Assembly (NCBI RefSeq): GCF_001005725.1
Contig: NZ_LBIC01000005.1
Span: 112,001-176,000 of the forward strand
Direction: 5' to 3'
DNA: 64,000 nucleotides
From: Sphingobium chungbukense
GTDB lineage: Bacteria > Pseudomonadota > Alphaproteobacteria > Sphingomonadales > Sphingomonadaceae
The position numbers were made by a program, and so were the translations under genes. A model generated the notes under the pieces. The model was given only the letters and a program-made list of their open reading frames with translations. It was not told where the DNA came from and made no database searches. The number at the start of each line of letters is the position of its first letter. The stretch's first letter is position 1. This document shows positions 47,173 through 55,128 of the stretch, piece after piece.

Positions 47173-49401
47173 TCAATAGGCGACGAACAGATCGATGTCG
47201 TCGGGTTCACCCACACGCCGCGCGACCACCGTGCCGGCCAAGCGTTCCAGCGCGATCGTCAGGCGTGTCGGGCCGACCGGCAGATTGTGCAACATCAGGT
47301 CGTTGAGGAAATCGGGCAGCTCCGGATTTTCCAGCTTCACCTTGCGCGCCGCGGCATCGATGCGCAGGCCGAGGCAGGACTGGATCAGCGACAGCGGCGT
47401 CGCGGCCGACCAGGCCTGCGGGCTGCACGCTACGGGGTAGAAGGTCGGCCCCTGCGAGCGGCGTCGCGGAAAGCCGCAGAACAGTTCGGGCAGGCGCATC
47501 AGGTCGACATAGGTGGCCGCTGCGAACAGCCCCTCGAATATCTGCCGTGCCTCGCGCCGGTAGCCATAACGGGAAAATCCGGCGGCTATCAGGGCGTTGT
47601 CGTGCGGCCAGATCGAGCCGTTATGATAGCTCATCGGATTGTAGCGGGCTTCGGTGGAGGCGATGGTCCTGACTCCCCAGCCGGAAAAGGAAGCAGGCGC
47701 CATCAGCGTGCGCACCACGCTTTCCGTCCTTTCCTCAAGGGCGAGACCGGTGAAGAGCACGTGTCCGGCATTGGAGGAACGGACCCGGCATCGGCGTTTC
47801 CCGCCATCCAGCGCCAGGACATAGGTGCCGAGCTCCGCGTCGAAAAAGGCGGCGTCGAAGTGGTCGCGCAAGCCAGCCGCCCGGTCCGCGAAAAGCGATG
47901 CTTTCGTCTCGTCCCCCCATGCCGCGAACAGAACAGCCGCACTGGTCCAGGCGCCGTGGACATAGGCCTGGACCTCCGCAAGCGCGATCGGACCCTGGGC
48001 GATGGTGCCGTCGGCGTGGAAAACGGAATCATGGCTGTCCTTCCAGCCCTGATTGACCAGCCCCTGGTCGGTGAAGCGGCCATATTCGACGAAACCGTCC
48101 TGGTCCCGGTCGCCATGCAGGTCGATCCAGTCGAGCGCCGCCAGGATATTCGGCCTGATCCCGTCCAGGAAGGCGAGGTCGCCCGTGCGCTGGAGATAGG
48201 CGCCGGCGAGCATGATGAAGAGTGGGGTGGAATCGATGCTGCCGTAATAATGGCGAAAGGGGACTTCGCCCAGTTCCGCCATTTCGCCATGCCGGACTTC
48301 GTGCAGTATCTTGCCCGGTTCGGCATCGGAGGCGGCGTCGAAGGCGGTCGCCTGATGCGCGGCCAGATAGCCCAGCACGGCCCGGCTGATGTCGGGGTCC
48401 AGCCAGAGTGTCTGCAACGCGGTGATGATGGCGTCCCTGCCGAAGACGGTGCTGAACCAGGGTATGCCCGCATAGGGATAGGGGCCGAATGGTGTATTGG
48501 TCGACAGCATGGCGATGTCCGCCCCTGACCGGCGCGTGACTTCGTTGAATAATTGGTTGCTGGAGCCGACGGAGCCGCCGCGCATGCGCGTCGCGCGATC
48601 CTCCTGCATCTTGCCCCGCAGGGCCTGAAGAAATTGCTTGGGAAGTTGGGCGACGGGCGGGCTGCCTTCGCAGCAGAGCCGCATGAAGATCGCGCAGCGC
48701 TGTCCCGGCAGCAGCGAAATGTCGAAATCCGCGGCGCTTTCCGACAGATTGCGAGGGACAGGATCGAACTGGAGCAAGGTCTGCCGCTCGCATTCATCCC
48801 GGCCCAGATAACGCAGCCGTACCTCGGCCGTTCCGATTTCGGGTTCAAGCATCGCGCCACGGCGCAGGCGCGTCGTGCCGCGAATTTCGAACAGATCGGC
48901 AAAGTCGGCGGCAAAGGCAATGGCGACCCCGATGCGCCGTTCCTCCTTGTCGAAATTGCGGATCGTGATCCGTTCGTAGACTGCGTCATTCCACAGAAAA
49001 CGCGTCCTGCGCAGGTGGATGAGATCATGTTCCACCGCGACTCGGCCGTCATCGCCGATGAAATCGGGATTGGCGAGATCGCAGATCAGCAGGCTGTTAT
49101 CGTCCCGCAGCGCCGAACTCAGCAGGATCGGCCGCATCCCGTTCACCGTCAGATACAGATGCGAGAGGTGACGCGTGTCGCGGAAATAGAGACCCTCCGG
49201 ACTGCCGGCACCGGCTATGGCGTCGCCACTATGGTCAAACACGGCGAAACTGTCGCCATGCTTGAGCGTGCGGGGACGGCGCTCATGCAGGGAGGCGGTC
49301 GCGGGGATGAAGAACTGCGTCTGTGCCTTCGACAGGTTCGGTGCCGGTCCGATGCCGGGCGCCTGCGTATCGGTTGATGGGGCTTGCTGCGTTACCGACA
49401 T
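47173..49401 (-). CDS. Glycogen-debranching-type (amylo-1,6-glucosidase-like) enzyme
   Basis: About 742 residues. The ATG at 49401 has GGGAG six bases upstream; the longer frame to 49644 lacks support. An N-terminal beta-sandwich domain (LKHGDSFAVFDHSGDAIAG, GLYFRDTRHLSHL; about 45-240) precedes an (alpha/alpha)6 barrel with IPWFSTVFGRDAI, WKDSHDSVFHADG and YHNGSIWPHDNALIA. This is the common proteobacterial layout annotated as glycogen-debranching or amylo-alpha-1,6-glucosidase. No glycogen synthase or branching enzyme is nearby. It follows a GT4 glycosyltransferase by 10 bp, so the pair may act on a different alpha-glucoside or a stress-linked glucan. Confidence 0.88.
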   Translation of the reverse strand: MSVTQQAPSTDTQAPGIGPAPNLSKAQTQFFIPATASLHERRPRTLKHGDSFAVFDHSGDAIAGAGSPEGLYFRDTRHLSHLYLTVNGMRPILLSSALRDDNSLLICDLANPDFIGDDGRVAVEHDLIHLRRTRFLWNDAVYERITIRNFDKEERRIGVAIAFAADFADLFEIRGTTRLRRGAMLEPEIGTAEVRLRYLGRDECERQTLLQFDPVPRNLSESAADFDISLLPGQRCAIFMRLCCEGSPPVAQLPKQFLQALRGKMQEDRATRMRGGSVGSSNQLFNEVTRRSGADIAMLSTNTPFGPYPYAGIPWFSTVFGRDAIITALQTLWLDPDISRAVLGYLAAHQATAFDAASDAEPGKILHEVRHGEMAELGEVPFRHYYGSIDSTPLFIMLAGAYLQRTGDLAFLDGIRPNILAALDWIDLHGDRDQDGFVEYGRFTDQGLVNQGWKDSHDSVFHADGTIAQGPIALAEVQAYVHGAWTSAAVLFAAWGDETKASLFADRAAGLRDHFDAAFFDAELGTYVLALDGGKRRCRVRSSNAGHVLFTGLALEERTESVVRTLMAPASFSGWGVRTIASTEARYNPMSYHNGSIWPHDNALIAAGFSRYGYRREARQIFEGLFAAATYVDLMRLPELFCGFPRRRSQGPTFYPVACSPQAWSAATPLSLIQSCLGLRIDAAARKVKLENPELPDFLNDLMLHNLPVGPTRLTIALERLAGTVVARRVGEPDDIDLFVAY

Positions 49402-49411
49402 AGCTACTCCC

Positions 49412-50506
49412 TCATGCGACGACCTGGAGTCCGGCTCCTTCCCCTCGTTCCCTGCGCAACCGCGCCGCATCGGTCCTTGCGCCAGGAAGATCATGATAGA
49501 GCGCGACATAATCGGCCGCCATCCGTTCGGCCGTGAAGCGTGCGTCAAATGCGGCGCGCACAATGGCGCGGTCGAGTTTGGGCAGGTCTGCCACCGCTGC
49601 GACGGCCTCGTCCTCGCTCTCGACGATGAAGCCGGACACCCCATGGTCGATCACTTCGGGAACCGAACCGCAGCGGAAGGCAATGGTCGGCGTGGCGCAG
49701 GCCATGGCTTCGATCATCACCAGGCCAAAGGGTTCGGGCCAATCGATCGGGAAGAGCAGTGCGCTTGCCCGTCCCAGGAAATCCGCTTTCTGCGCCTCAT
49801 TGATCTCCCCGATGAAGCGGACATTGGGGTATTGCTCGATCAGCGGCGCGATGTCGCTTTCCCAATAAGCGCGGTCGACGGCATCCACCTTTGCGGCGAT
49901 GCGCAGCGGCATGCCCGACCGCGCGGCGATGCGGATAGCACGATCGGGACGCTTTTCCGGTGAAATCCGGCCGAGAAAGGCAAGATAGCCGTCTTCCACT
50001 TGGAATCGTGGCGATAGCAGCCCTGCGGGCAGGCCATGATAGACCGTGCCTGCCCAGTTGACGGGGGGCATGGGCAGCCGCTGATGGTCCGAAATCGACA
50101 CCAGGCTGTTATCGGCGAAAGTCCTGTAAAAAGGAGGCAGGTCGGGCAGATCGAGCCGGCCGTGCAGGGTCGTGATGGTGCGACCCGCAAAATCCTGTGT
50201 CATGGGGTGATGCAGCAGGTCTATATGGAAATGCAGCGCATCGAACTCGTCGGCGCGCCGCCGCACCTCTTCCAGCAGCATCATGTGATAGGGAATGGGG
50301 TCGACCACCCTCGGGTTCAGGCGCAGTGCCTTTTCGGTAATCGGAACCAACTCCGCGCTCGTGCGGGAATCGCCACTGGCGAAGAGGGTCACGTCATGGC
50401 CTTGCCGGACCAGTTCTTCCGTCAGATAGGAAACGATGCGTTCGGTTCCGCCATAGAGCAAGGGCGGGACGCTTTCGGCTAACGGCGCGATTTGGGCGAT
50501 CTTCAT
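49412..50506 (-). CDS. GT4-family glycosyltransferase
   Basis: About 364 residues from an ATG at 50506, which follows AGGAGAGG; a GTG at 50527 is the alternative. The GT-B fold starts MKIAQIAPLAESVPPLLYGGTERIV in pieces, and the donor domain has YLAFLGRISPEKRPDRAI and FPIDWPEPFGLVMIEAMACATP with the conserved EPFG...E pattern of GT4. It is cytoplasmic. It is the first gene of a two-gene unit with the debranching-type enzyme, spaced 10 bp. The closest functional guess is a glucan- or trehalose-related glucosyltransferase; nothing in the sequence fixes the acceptor. Confidence 0.88.
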   Translation of the reverse strand: MKIAQIAPLAESVPPLLYGGTERIVSYLTEELVRQGHDVTLFASGDSRTSAELVPITEKALRLNPRVVDPIPYHMMLLEEVRRRADEFDALHFHIDLLHHPMTQDFAGRTITTLHGRLDLPDLPPFYRTFADNSLVSISDHQRLPMPPVNWAGTVYHGLPAGLLSPRFQVEDGYLAFLGRISPEKRPDRAIRIAARSGMPLRIAAKVDAVDRAYWESDIAPLIEQYPNVRFIGEINEAQKADFLGRASALLFPIDWPEPFGLVMIEAMACATPTIAFRCGSVPEVIDHGVSGFIVESEDEAVAAVADLPKLDRAIVRAAFDARFTAERMAADYVALYHDLPGARTDAARLRRERGEGAGLQVVA

Positions 50507-50684
50507 GCGCTTTCCTCTCCTACGCACACCACCGAGGAGGGTGATAGCATGGACAGAAAGCCTGAAAGGCTCCGGCGGTTGCGAGAGAGACAGGCTACTC
50601 TTTTGCCTTATATCATCTATCTATTTGTTATATATTTCTTTTTTAAACGCGCCATTGATCCCGGTTAATATTATTTCCTTCAGT

Positions 50685-50765
50685 TCAGCGAAAAAAGAAG
50701 AACCAGATCAAAATGACCAGCGGCAAAGGAACGCCCAGCAACCACAGCAAGCAACCTCTTCCCAT
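50685..50765 (-). CDS. 26-residue membrane microprotein
   Basis: Not long enough for usual gene finders. The frame reads MGRGCLLWLLGVPLPLVILI and ends WFFFFR: a short basic-glycine start, one hydrophobic helix with a Gly-x-Pro-x-Pro kink, and a terminal Arg. A perfect AGGAGG (50777-50772) stands six bases before the ATG, and an exact EcfG-type promoter lies 32 bases upstream. I recall similar 'GRG-LLWLLG-P-P' microproteins from other proteobacteria but cannot cite a named family. It is probably an inner-membrane protein made under general stress. Confidence 0.75.
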   Translation of the reverse strand: MGRGCLLWLLGVPLPLVILIWFFFFR

Positions 50766-50796
50766 GGGAAACCTCCTATTCAGTTCTGGCTAGGCC

Positions 50797-50821
50797 AACG
50801 CGCGGGGGATAGGGGCGTTCC
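50797..50821 (-). promoter_or_regulatory. EcfG-type general-stress promoter
   Basis: On the minus strand GGAAC (50821-50817), 16 bases, then CGTT (50800-50797). This is an exact match to the alphaproteobacterial EcfG consensus GGAAC-N16/17-CGTT. A start near 50789 gives a leader of about 24 bases containing the AGGAGG site of the microprotein gene. Confidence 0.75.
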
Positions 50822-50872
50822 GCTCCTGTAAATGGAATCAAAACTGGAAACCGAGTGTTTCTCATTTCGCAA

Positions 50873-50900
50873 TTGCAACATTCATGTTGCAGTGCAATAA
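50873..50900 (+). promoter_or_regulatory. Promoter region of sRNA candidate with two overlapping palindromes
   Basis: TGCAACA-TTCA-TGTTGCA (50874-50891) is a perfect 7-bp dyad and TTGCAGTGCAA (50887-50897) a second palindrome. TTGCAA at 50873-50878 and CAATAA at 50895-50900, 16 bp apart, could be -35 and -10. TGCA-rich palindromes are reported for PhaR-type regulators of storage metabolism; the link here is only a resemblance. Confidence 0.4.
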
Positions 50901-50968
50901 GGGGCCTGCCTTTCAGGCATCCTCTCCTAAAACTTTCAAGGGCCGGTCAACTGATCGGCCTTTTTTTT
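50901..50968 (+). ncRNA. Candidate small RNA
   Basis: About 65-68 nt. A small hairpin (GCCTG 50904-50908, CAGGC 50914-50918) is followed by the single-stranded pyrimidine-rich stretch ATCCTCTCCTAAAACTTTC (about 50919-50937), which is complementary to ribosome-binding sites. It ends in a strong terminator with eight T residues. This is the layout of an Hfq-type trans-acting sRNA. No open frame within it has coding signals. An alternative is that it is the 3' end of a longer transcript, but no gene on this strand lies upstream within 3.8 kb. Confidence 0.55.
50941..50968 (+). terminator. Rho-independent terminator
   Basis: GGCCGGTC (50941-50948) pairs with GATCGGCC (50953-50960), one G-U pair, with the tetraloop AACT and eight T residues (50961-50968). 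It ends the sRNA candidate. In the other direction the mmsA stop lies about 100 bases away. Confidence 0.9.
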
Positions 50969-51070
50969 AACTTTCGTCAATCGAACCGTTATGCCGCCAC
51001 CCGTTCGAGCAGGAGAAAGGGCCAGGCGGTCGACGATCCACATCGCCGCCGCCATCGCAGTCCCTTGTTC

Positions 51071-52570
51071 TTATGCCATCGTGGGAATGACGAAGCTTTG
51101 ATCGATCACTGCCCCGCCGGTCGGCCAGCGCTGGGTGATCTTCTTGGTGCGGGTGTAGAAGCGCACGCCGTCCATGCCATATTGGTCGAGATCGCCGAAG
51201 CCCGACCGTTTCCAGCCGCCAAAGCTGTGATAGGCGACCGGCACAGGGATGGGCACGTTGATGCCGACCATGCCAACCTCGACATTGGCGGCGAACCTGC
51301 GGGCATAGTCGCCATTGCGGGTGAAGATGGCGACGCCATTGCCATATTGATGCTTGGAGGGATAGCTCAGCGCCTCCTCGAAGGTCTTGGCGCGCAGGAT
51401 CTGGAGCACCGGGCCGAAAATCTCGTCCTGGTAGCTTTTCATCTGCGGCGTCACCCGGTCGATCAGCGTCGGGGCGAGGTAGAAGCCCTCCTCATAGCCC
51501 TGGAGCGAGAAGCCGCGGCCGTCGACGACGATTTCGGCGCCCTCGTCCGCCGCCATCTGGATATAGCTTTCCACGCGGGCCTTGTGCTGGCCGGTGACGA
51601 GCGGGCCATATTGGGCGTCGGGGTCGGTCGGAATGCCGGGGCGAAGCGTTTCGATGGCGCTGACCAGCTTGGCGCGGAAGGCGTCCGCCGTGGCTTCGCC
51701 GACCGGCACCACCACCGGCAGCGCCATGCAGCGCTCGCCCGCCGAGCCATAGGCCGCACCGACGATGTCGGCCACCGCCTGGTCCATGTCGGCGTCGGGC
51801 AGGATGATGCCGTGATTCTTCGCGCCGCCCATCGCCTGGACCCGCTTGCCGTTCTGGGCGCCGCGGGCATAGACGTAATTGGCGATGTCGGACGAACCGA
51901 CGAAGCTGACCGCCTTGATATCGGGATGGTCGAGAATGGCGTCGACGATTTCCTTGTCGCCATGGACGACGTTCAGGATGCCGGCGGGTAGGCCCGCTTC
52001 CATTGCCAGTTCAGCGAGGCGGACGGGGACGGAGGGATCGCGTTCCGAAGGCTTCAGGATGAAGGCATTGCCGCAGGCGATCGCCATGGCACTCATCCAC
52101 AGCGGGATCATCGCGGGGAAATTGAACGGGGTGATGCCGGCGACGATGCCGAGCGGCTGGCGCATCGAATAGACGTCGATGCCGGGACCGGCGCCTTCGG
52201 TATATTCACCCTTCAGCAGATGCGGGATACCGCAGGCGAATTCGACGACTTCCAGACCGCGCTGGATATCGCCCCTGGCGTCGGCCAGCACCTTGCCATG
52301 TTCGGAGGAGAGCAGGTGGGCGAGTTCGTCCATATTCTGCTCGATCAGTTCCTTGAAGCGGAACATCACGCGGGCGCGGCGCTGCGGGTTGGTCGCGGCC
52401 CATTGGGGCTGGGCTTGCAGGGCGGAGTCGACGGCCTTCTGGAGATGGGCGGGGGTGGCGAGTTCGACCTGCGCCTGTACGGCGCCGGTGGCGGGGTCGA
52501 GGACGTCGGACAGGCGCGCGCCGGGCAGGGCGGCGGCGACTCCATGAATGTAATGAGTAATTGAACGCAT
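51071..52570 (-). CDS. mmsA: CoA-acylating methylmalonate-semialdehyde dehydrogenase
   Basis: A 499-residue ALDH-superfamily enzyme that turns (methyl)malonate semialdehyde into propionyl- or acetyl-CoA, the last step of valine and of myo-inositol/beta-alanine breakdown. The start at 52570 (MRSITHYIHG) matches the usual family start; the frame to 52672 adds an unrelated leader. Motifs: ITPFNFPAMIPLWM, FVGSSDIANYVYA, and the catalytic Cys in GSAGERCMALPVV. As expected for this CoA-using subgroup, the general-base Glu of ordinary ALDHs is replaced (AMGGAKNHGIIL). No mmsB or valine genes are adjacent. Confidence 0.93.
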   Translation of the reverse strand: MRSITHYIHGVAAALPGARLSDVLDPATGAVQAQVELATPAHLQKAVDSALQAQPQWAATNPQRRARVMFRFKELIEQNMDELAHLLSSEHGKVLADARGDIQRGLEVVEFACGIPHLLKGEYTEGAGPGIDVYSMRQPLGIVAGITPFNFPAMIPLWMSAMAIACGNAFILKPSERDPSVPVRLAELAMEAGLPAGILNVVHGDKEIVDAILDHPDIKAVSFVGSSDIANYVYARGAQNGKRVQAMGGAKNHGIILPDADMDQAVADIVGAAYGSAGERCMALPVVVPVGEATADAFRAKLVSAIETLRPGIPTDPDAQYGPLVTGQHKARVESYIQMAADEGAEIVVDGRGFSLQGYEEGFYLAPTLIDRVTPQMKSYQDEIFGPVLQILRAKTFEEALSYPSKHQYGNGVAIFTRNGDYARRFAANVEVGMVGINVPIPVPVAYHSFGGWKRSGFGDLDQYGMDGVRFYTRTKKITQRWPTGGAVIDQSFVIPTMA

Positions 52571-52694
52571 ATTCCCGTCCTCTCCTAGTGATGGGGTATG
52601 GGCGATGGGTGTGGGGTAGGATTGTCGTTCTACGCCTGTCGGCTTTGCAGATATACAGATATGATGGCACATTGGTTGTGCATGAATGCAGGTG

Positions 52695-52716
52695 CTGTCA
52701 CGGTCTCGTCATGGCA
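52695..52716 (+). promoter_or_regulatory. PHO-box-like site upstream of the receptor-phosphodiesterase operon
   Basis: CTGTCAC (52695-52701), four bases, TCGTCAT (52706-52712), four bases. The PhoB consensus is two 7-base CTGTCAT units with 4-base spacers. The first unit matches six of seven bases and the second five of seven, in the right register, about 100 bases before the receptor start. The -10 beyond it is not obvious. Confidence 0.45.
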
Positions 52717-52811
52717 ATGACTTGCTTTGGTCAAGCGGATCACATCGCAGTGCAACATCGCGCGGTTAGGGCGTCCCCGATCACCGGTCCGAAAAGGGGG
52801 ACTCAAGACCC

Positions 52812-55124
52812 ATGCGTATCTCCACCGTCCTGTTGATGGCATCCACCGCCGTCATTGCCCTGCCAGCCTTCGCCCAGGAGCCCGCGCCTGCCGCCGATGC
52901 CGCGGCGGAGGGCGCCAACATCATCGTCTACGGTCGGGGCGAAACCCGGCAGGTGCAGGAAATCACCAACAGGGACATCGTCGCCCTGACGCCGGGCACC
53001 AATGCGCTGAAGGCCATCGAAAAGCTGCCCAGCGTCAATTTCCAGTCGGCGGACCCGTTCGGCAATTATGAATGGTCGCAGCGCGTCACCATCCGCAGCT
53101 TCAACCAGAACCAGCTCGGCTTCACCTTCGACGGTATTCCGCTGGGCGACATGAGTTATGGCAATCATAACGGCCTGCACATCACCCGCGCGATCAGCTC
53201 CGAAAATATCGGCAGTGTGCGGGTGTCGCAGGGGGCCGGGTCGATCGGCACCCAGGCGACCAATGCGCTGGGCGGAACGGTGGAGACCTTCTCCGCCGAT
53301 CCGGCCGATTATCTGACCGGCGGCGCGCTCGCCGGACAGGGCGACCTCACCTATGGCAGCGACGAGACCTGGCGCGCCTTCGCCCGCCTCGCGCTGGGCA
53401 GCCGCGACGGCATTCGCGGCTATGTCTCCTACGGCTATGGCTCGACCGACAAATATAAGGGCCAGGGCACGCAGGACCAGCATATGGGCAATGCCAAGGT
53501 CGTGATCCCCGTCGGTGACGTGACGGTCGACGGCTGGCTCAGCTATTCCGACCGGCGCGAGCAGGACTATCAGGACATGTCGATGTCGATGATCCGGCGG
53601 CTGGGCTGGGATTGGGACAATACATATCCCGACTATGCCCGCGCCATCGACTATGCCAGCCGCCTCAACGACGTCGATCTGGTCAGCAACAGCGGCGGCT
53701 CGCCCTTCCCCGACGGCCGCTACGACTATAGCGGCGCGCTCGTCTCCGGCGGGCAGGTCTATCCGGGCAACGTCACCAGCGCCGACGACGCCTATTATGA
53801 CGCGTCGGGCCTGCGCAAGGACTGGCTGGGCGCGATCGGCGTCTCCGCGCCGCTGGGCGAACATGCCAGCTTCAAGCTGAAGGGCTATTATCACAACAAT
53901 AAGGGCATGGGCCTGTGGGCGACGCCCTATACCCCCAGCCCCAACGGCGTGCCCATGTCGGTGCGCACCACCGAATATCGGATGGACCGGATCGGCGTGT
54001 TCGGCAGCGTCGACTTTGCGCTCGGCATCCAGAATTTCACGGTCGGCGGCTGGTATGAGAATAACAAGTTCAACCAGGCCCGCCGCTTCTACGCCTTCGC
54101 CAGCCGGACCGAGCCGGGCCTGAGCTTCCGCGACTATCCGAAGAATCCCTTCGCGACCCAGTGGGAGTTCGATTTCACCACCGACACGATCCAATATCAT
54201 GTCCAGGACCAGATCGACTTCGGCATGGTGAAGATCAACCTGGGCTGGAAGGGGTTCAAGGTCACGAACGAGGCCGACGCCGTGGTCCAGGCGACCTTCC
54301 CGCAGGGGCGCATCAAGGCGGAGGACTGGTTCCAACCCCATGCCGGTTTCGCGGTGGAACTCTCCCCGGAAGCGGAAGTCTTCGGCGGCTTCACCCAGGC
54401 GACCCGCGCCTTCGCCAGCGCGACGACCACCGGCCCCTTCTCGACCAACCAGACGGGTTTCGATGCGATCAAGAACAATCTGAAGCCGGAAGCGTCGGAT
54501 ACCTATGAACTGGGCCTGCGCTACAACACGTCAGTGTTCAACGGCGTGCTGGGCGCCTATCTGGTCAACTTCCGCAACCGCCTGCTCGCGGTGCAGGTCG
54601 GCAGCCCGATCCAGGGCTTCGCCTCGGCGCTCCAGAATGTCGGCAATGTCCGGGCGGTGGGCGTCGAGGCAGCCGGCGATCTGAAACTTGGCGGCGGCTT
54701 TGGTGTCTATGCGTCCTACAGCTATACCGACGCGACCTATCGCGACGATGTGGTGAACAGCAACGGTACGCTGGTCGCGGCGATCAGGGGCAAGACCGTG
54801 GTGGACAGCCCGAAGCATATCGCGCGGGGCGAGATCAACTATGAGCATGAGGGCGCCTATGGCCGGATCGGCGTCAATTACATGTCGCGTCGCTATTACA
54901 GCTATACCAATGACGCGTCGGTGCCGGGCCGGGTGATCGTGGATGCGACCGTCGGCTATCATTTCAGCCCGAATCTGGAATTGCAGCTCAACGCCACCAA
55001 CCTGCTCGACAAGCGCTATATCGGCACCATCGGGTCGGGCGGCTTCGGCAATAGCGGCGACGCCCAGACGCTGCTGGTCGGTGCCCCGTCGCAATTCTTC
55101 GTCACCCTCAAGGCGGGGTTCTGA
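52812..55124 (+). CDS. TonB-dependent receptor, probably for phosphate esters
   Basis: A 770-residue receptor with a signal peptide (residues 1-21, PAFA). NIIVYGRGETRQVQEI is the TonB-box region. The plug (about 45-160) has ALKAIEKLPSVNFQSADP and the variant VTIRSFNQNQLGFTFDGIPLG. The barrel ends FVTLKAGF. It is followed after 4 bp by a nucleotide-pyrophosphatase-type enzyme. With the upstream PHO-box-like site, this suggests uptake of an organic phosphate under phosphate limitation. The receptor alone gives no ligand. Confidence 0.9.
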   Translation: MRISTVLLMASTAVIALPAFAQEPAPAADAAAEGANIIVYGRGETRQVQEITNRDIVALTPGTNALKAIEKLPSVNFQSADPFGNYEWSQRVTIRSFNQNQLGFTFDGIPLGDMSYGNHNGLHITRAISSENIGSVRVSQGAGSIGTQATNALGGTVETFSADPADYLTGGALAGQGDLTYGSDETWRAFARLALGSRDGIRGYVSYGYGSTDKYKGQGTQDQHMGNAKVVIPVGDVTVDGWLSYSDRREQDYQDMSMSMIRRLGWDWDNTYPDYARAIDYASRLNDVDLVSNSGGSPFPDGRYDYSGALVSGGQVYPGNVTSADDAYYDASGLRKDWLGAIGVSAPLGEHASFKLKGYYHNNKGMGLWATPYTPSPNGVPMSVRTTEYRMDRIGVFGSVDFALGIQNFTVGGWYENNKFNQARRFYAFASRTEPGLSFRDYPKNPFATQWEFDFTTDTIQYHVQDQIDFGMVKINLGWKGFKVTNEADAVVQATFPQGRIKAEDWFQPHAGFAVELSPEAEVFGGFTQATRAFASATTTGPFSTNQTGFDAIKNNLKPEASDTYELGLRYNTSVFNGVLGAYLVNFRNRLLAVQVGSPIQGFASALQNVGNVRAVGVEAAGDLKLGGGFGVYASYSYTDATYRDDVVNSNGTLVAAIRGKTVVDSPKHIARGEINYEHEGAYGRIGVNYMSRRYYSYTNDASVPGRVIVDATVGYHFSPNLELQLNATNLLDKRYIGTIGSGGFGNSGDAQTLLVGAPSQFFVTLKAGF

Positions 55125-55128
55125 GCCG

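Noticed and set aside
50855..51991. 378-codon frame through the sRNA candidate and across mmsA
   Set aside because: It runs antisense to the aldehyde dehydrogenase, contains the terminator as codons, and starts at a GTG without a ribosome site.
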